Assembly: GCA_964654535.1 (NCBI GenBank)
Contig: CAZZIZ010000176.1
Location: forward strand, 1 to 7,079
DNA length: 7,079 bases
Direction of reading: 5' to 3'
DNA from: CAZZIZ01 sp964654535
Lineage (GTDB): Bacteria > Bacteroidota > Bacteroidia > Chitinophagales > UBA2359
The first letter of the stretch is position 1. Every line of letters starts with the position of its first letter. Of this stretch, positions 7,028 through 7,079 are shown piece by piece. The notes beneath the pieces were generated by a model, which was given only the letters and a program-made list of their open reading frames with translations, did no database searches and was not told where the DNA came from. The position numbers and the translations under genes are program-made.

Positions 7028-7052
7028 CCCTCCAGCACTTAGGTGCTGAGGG
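7028..7052. repeat. Second hairpin of the intergenic repeat
   Basis: CCCT (7028-7031) and CAGCAC (7033-7038) pair with GTGCTG (7043-7048) and AGGG (7049-7052). This gives a 10-bp stem with one bulged C (7032) and a TTAG loop. It lies 45 bp after the long hairpin in the same GC-rich element. No T-tract follows, so a terminator role is unlikely; it appears to be part of the repeat's own structure. Confidence 0.7.
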
Positions 7053-7079
7053 CTCGGCGTTTGTCAGCAACAGGAGCTC

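Larger units (their letters stand above)
6912..7079 (+). repeat. GC-rich Bacteroidota intergenic repeat (continues past the window)
   Basis: From TTGGGCGTGTCCCC (6912-6925) to the window end the DNA changes character: 6981-7079 is about 64% GC, against distinctly AT-richer flanking DNA and genes. The order is GGGCGTG, a CCCC...GGGG stem, GTCGGGCTTTCGGGG, then a CCCT...AGGG stem. I recognise this as the plan of short repeats scattered between genes in Bacteroidota, in which the frame is constant and the stem content varies. It contains no credible ORF. Its boundary on the right is not visible. Recognition is from memory; copy number in this genome cannot be judged here. Confidence 0.55.

Noticed and set aside
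6810..7070. An 86-codon minus-strand reading frame overlapping the yfhO-like start
   Set aside because: It runs straight through the structured GC-rich repeat and its long hairpin, has no recognisable domain or hydrophobic pattern, overlaps the start of a real gene, and its composition reflects the repeat rather than coding sequence.
6841..7079. CRISPR array, retron or tRNA in the non-coding right end
   Set aside because: There is no regularly spaced direct repeat, no reverse transcriptase gene in the window, and no cloverleaf with a T-loop. The structures seen are two hairpins of one repeat element.

Overview
The window looks like a surface-polysaccharide or O-antigen assembly segment from a member of the Bacteroidota, probably a Flavobacteriales-like marine or freshwater lineage. 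The reasons are moderate GC in the genes, weak or absent Shine-Dalgarno sequences, a YfhO-type GT-C membrane protein and a MOP-family flippase of the kind common in that phylum. At both window edges there is also a GGGCGTG(C/T)CCC intergenic repeat that I recognise from Bacteroidota genomes. The species cannot be named from the sequence.

Layout, left to right. Positions 1-14 are the edge of an intergenic repeat. Positions 24-1541 (minus) encode a lipid-linked oligosaccharide flippase. A 116-bp divergent region (1542-1657) holds a perfect 12-bp palindrome flanked by a 10-bp direct repeat. Positions 1658-2059 and 2044-2610 (plus) are an overlapping pair: a TagD-like glycerol-3-phosphate cytidylyltransferase and a LicD/fukutin-type phosphotransferase. 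Only 13 bp further on, the minus strand resumes with a convergent three-gene operon, transcribed as yfhO-like (6840-4402), Gfo/Idh/MocA oxidoreductase (4395-3385) and sugar N-formyltransferase (3388-2624). Gaps in this operon are 6 bp and then a 4-bp overlap. Positions 6841-7079 carry no convincing gene. They hold the yfhO upstream region and a GC-rich repeat containing a 26-bp-stem hairpin and a second smaller hairpin.

How the genes may work together (inference): the oxidoreductase may contribute a keto-sugar intermediate and the formyltransferase may cap an amino sugar with a formyl group. The cytidylyltransferase would make CDP-glycerol (or a related CDP-alcohol), and the LicD-like enzyme would move the phospho-alcohol onto the glycan. 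The YfhO-like protein is a candidate polyprenyl-linked glycosyltransferase and the flippase would export the lipid-linked unit. No aminotransferase, initiating transferase or polymerase is in the window, so this is only part of a pathway.

The most unusual points are the compact cytidylyltransferase-LicD module set antiparallel inside an otherwise minus-strand locus, the inverted pair of repeat ends bracketing the locus with a very long hairpin in one, and the use of non-ATG starts in four of six genes.
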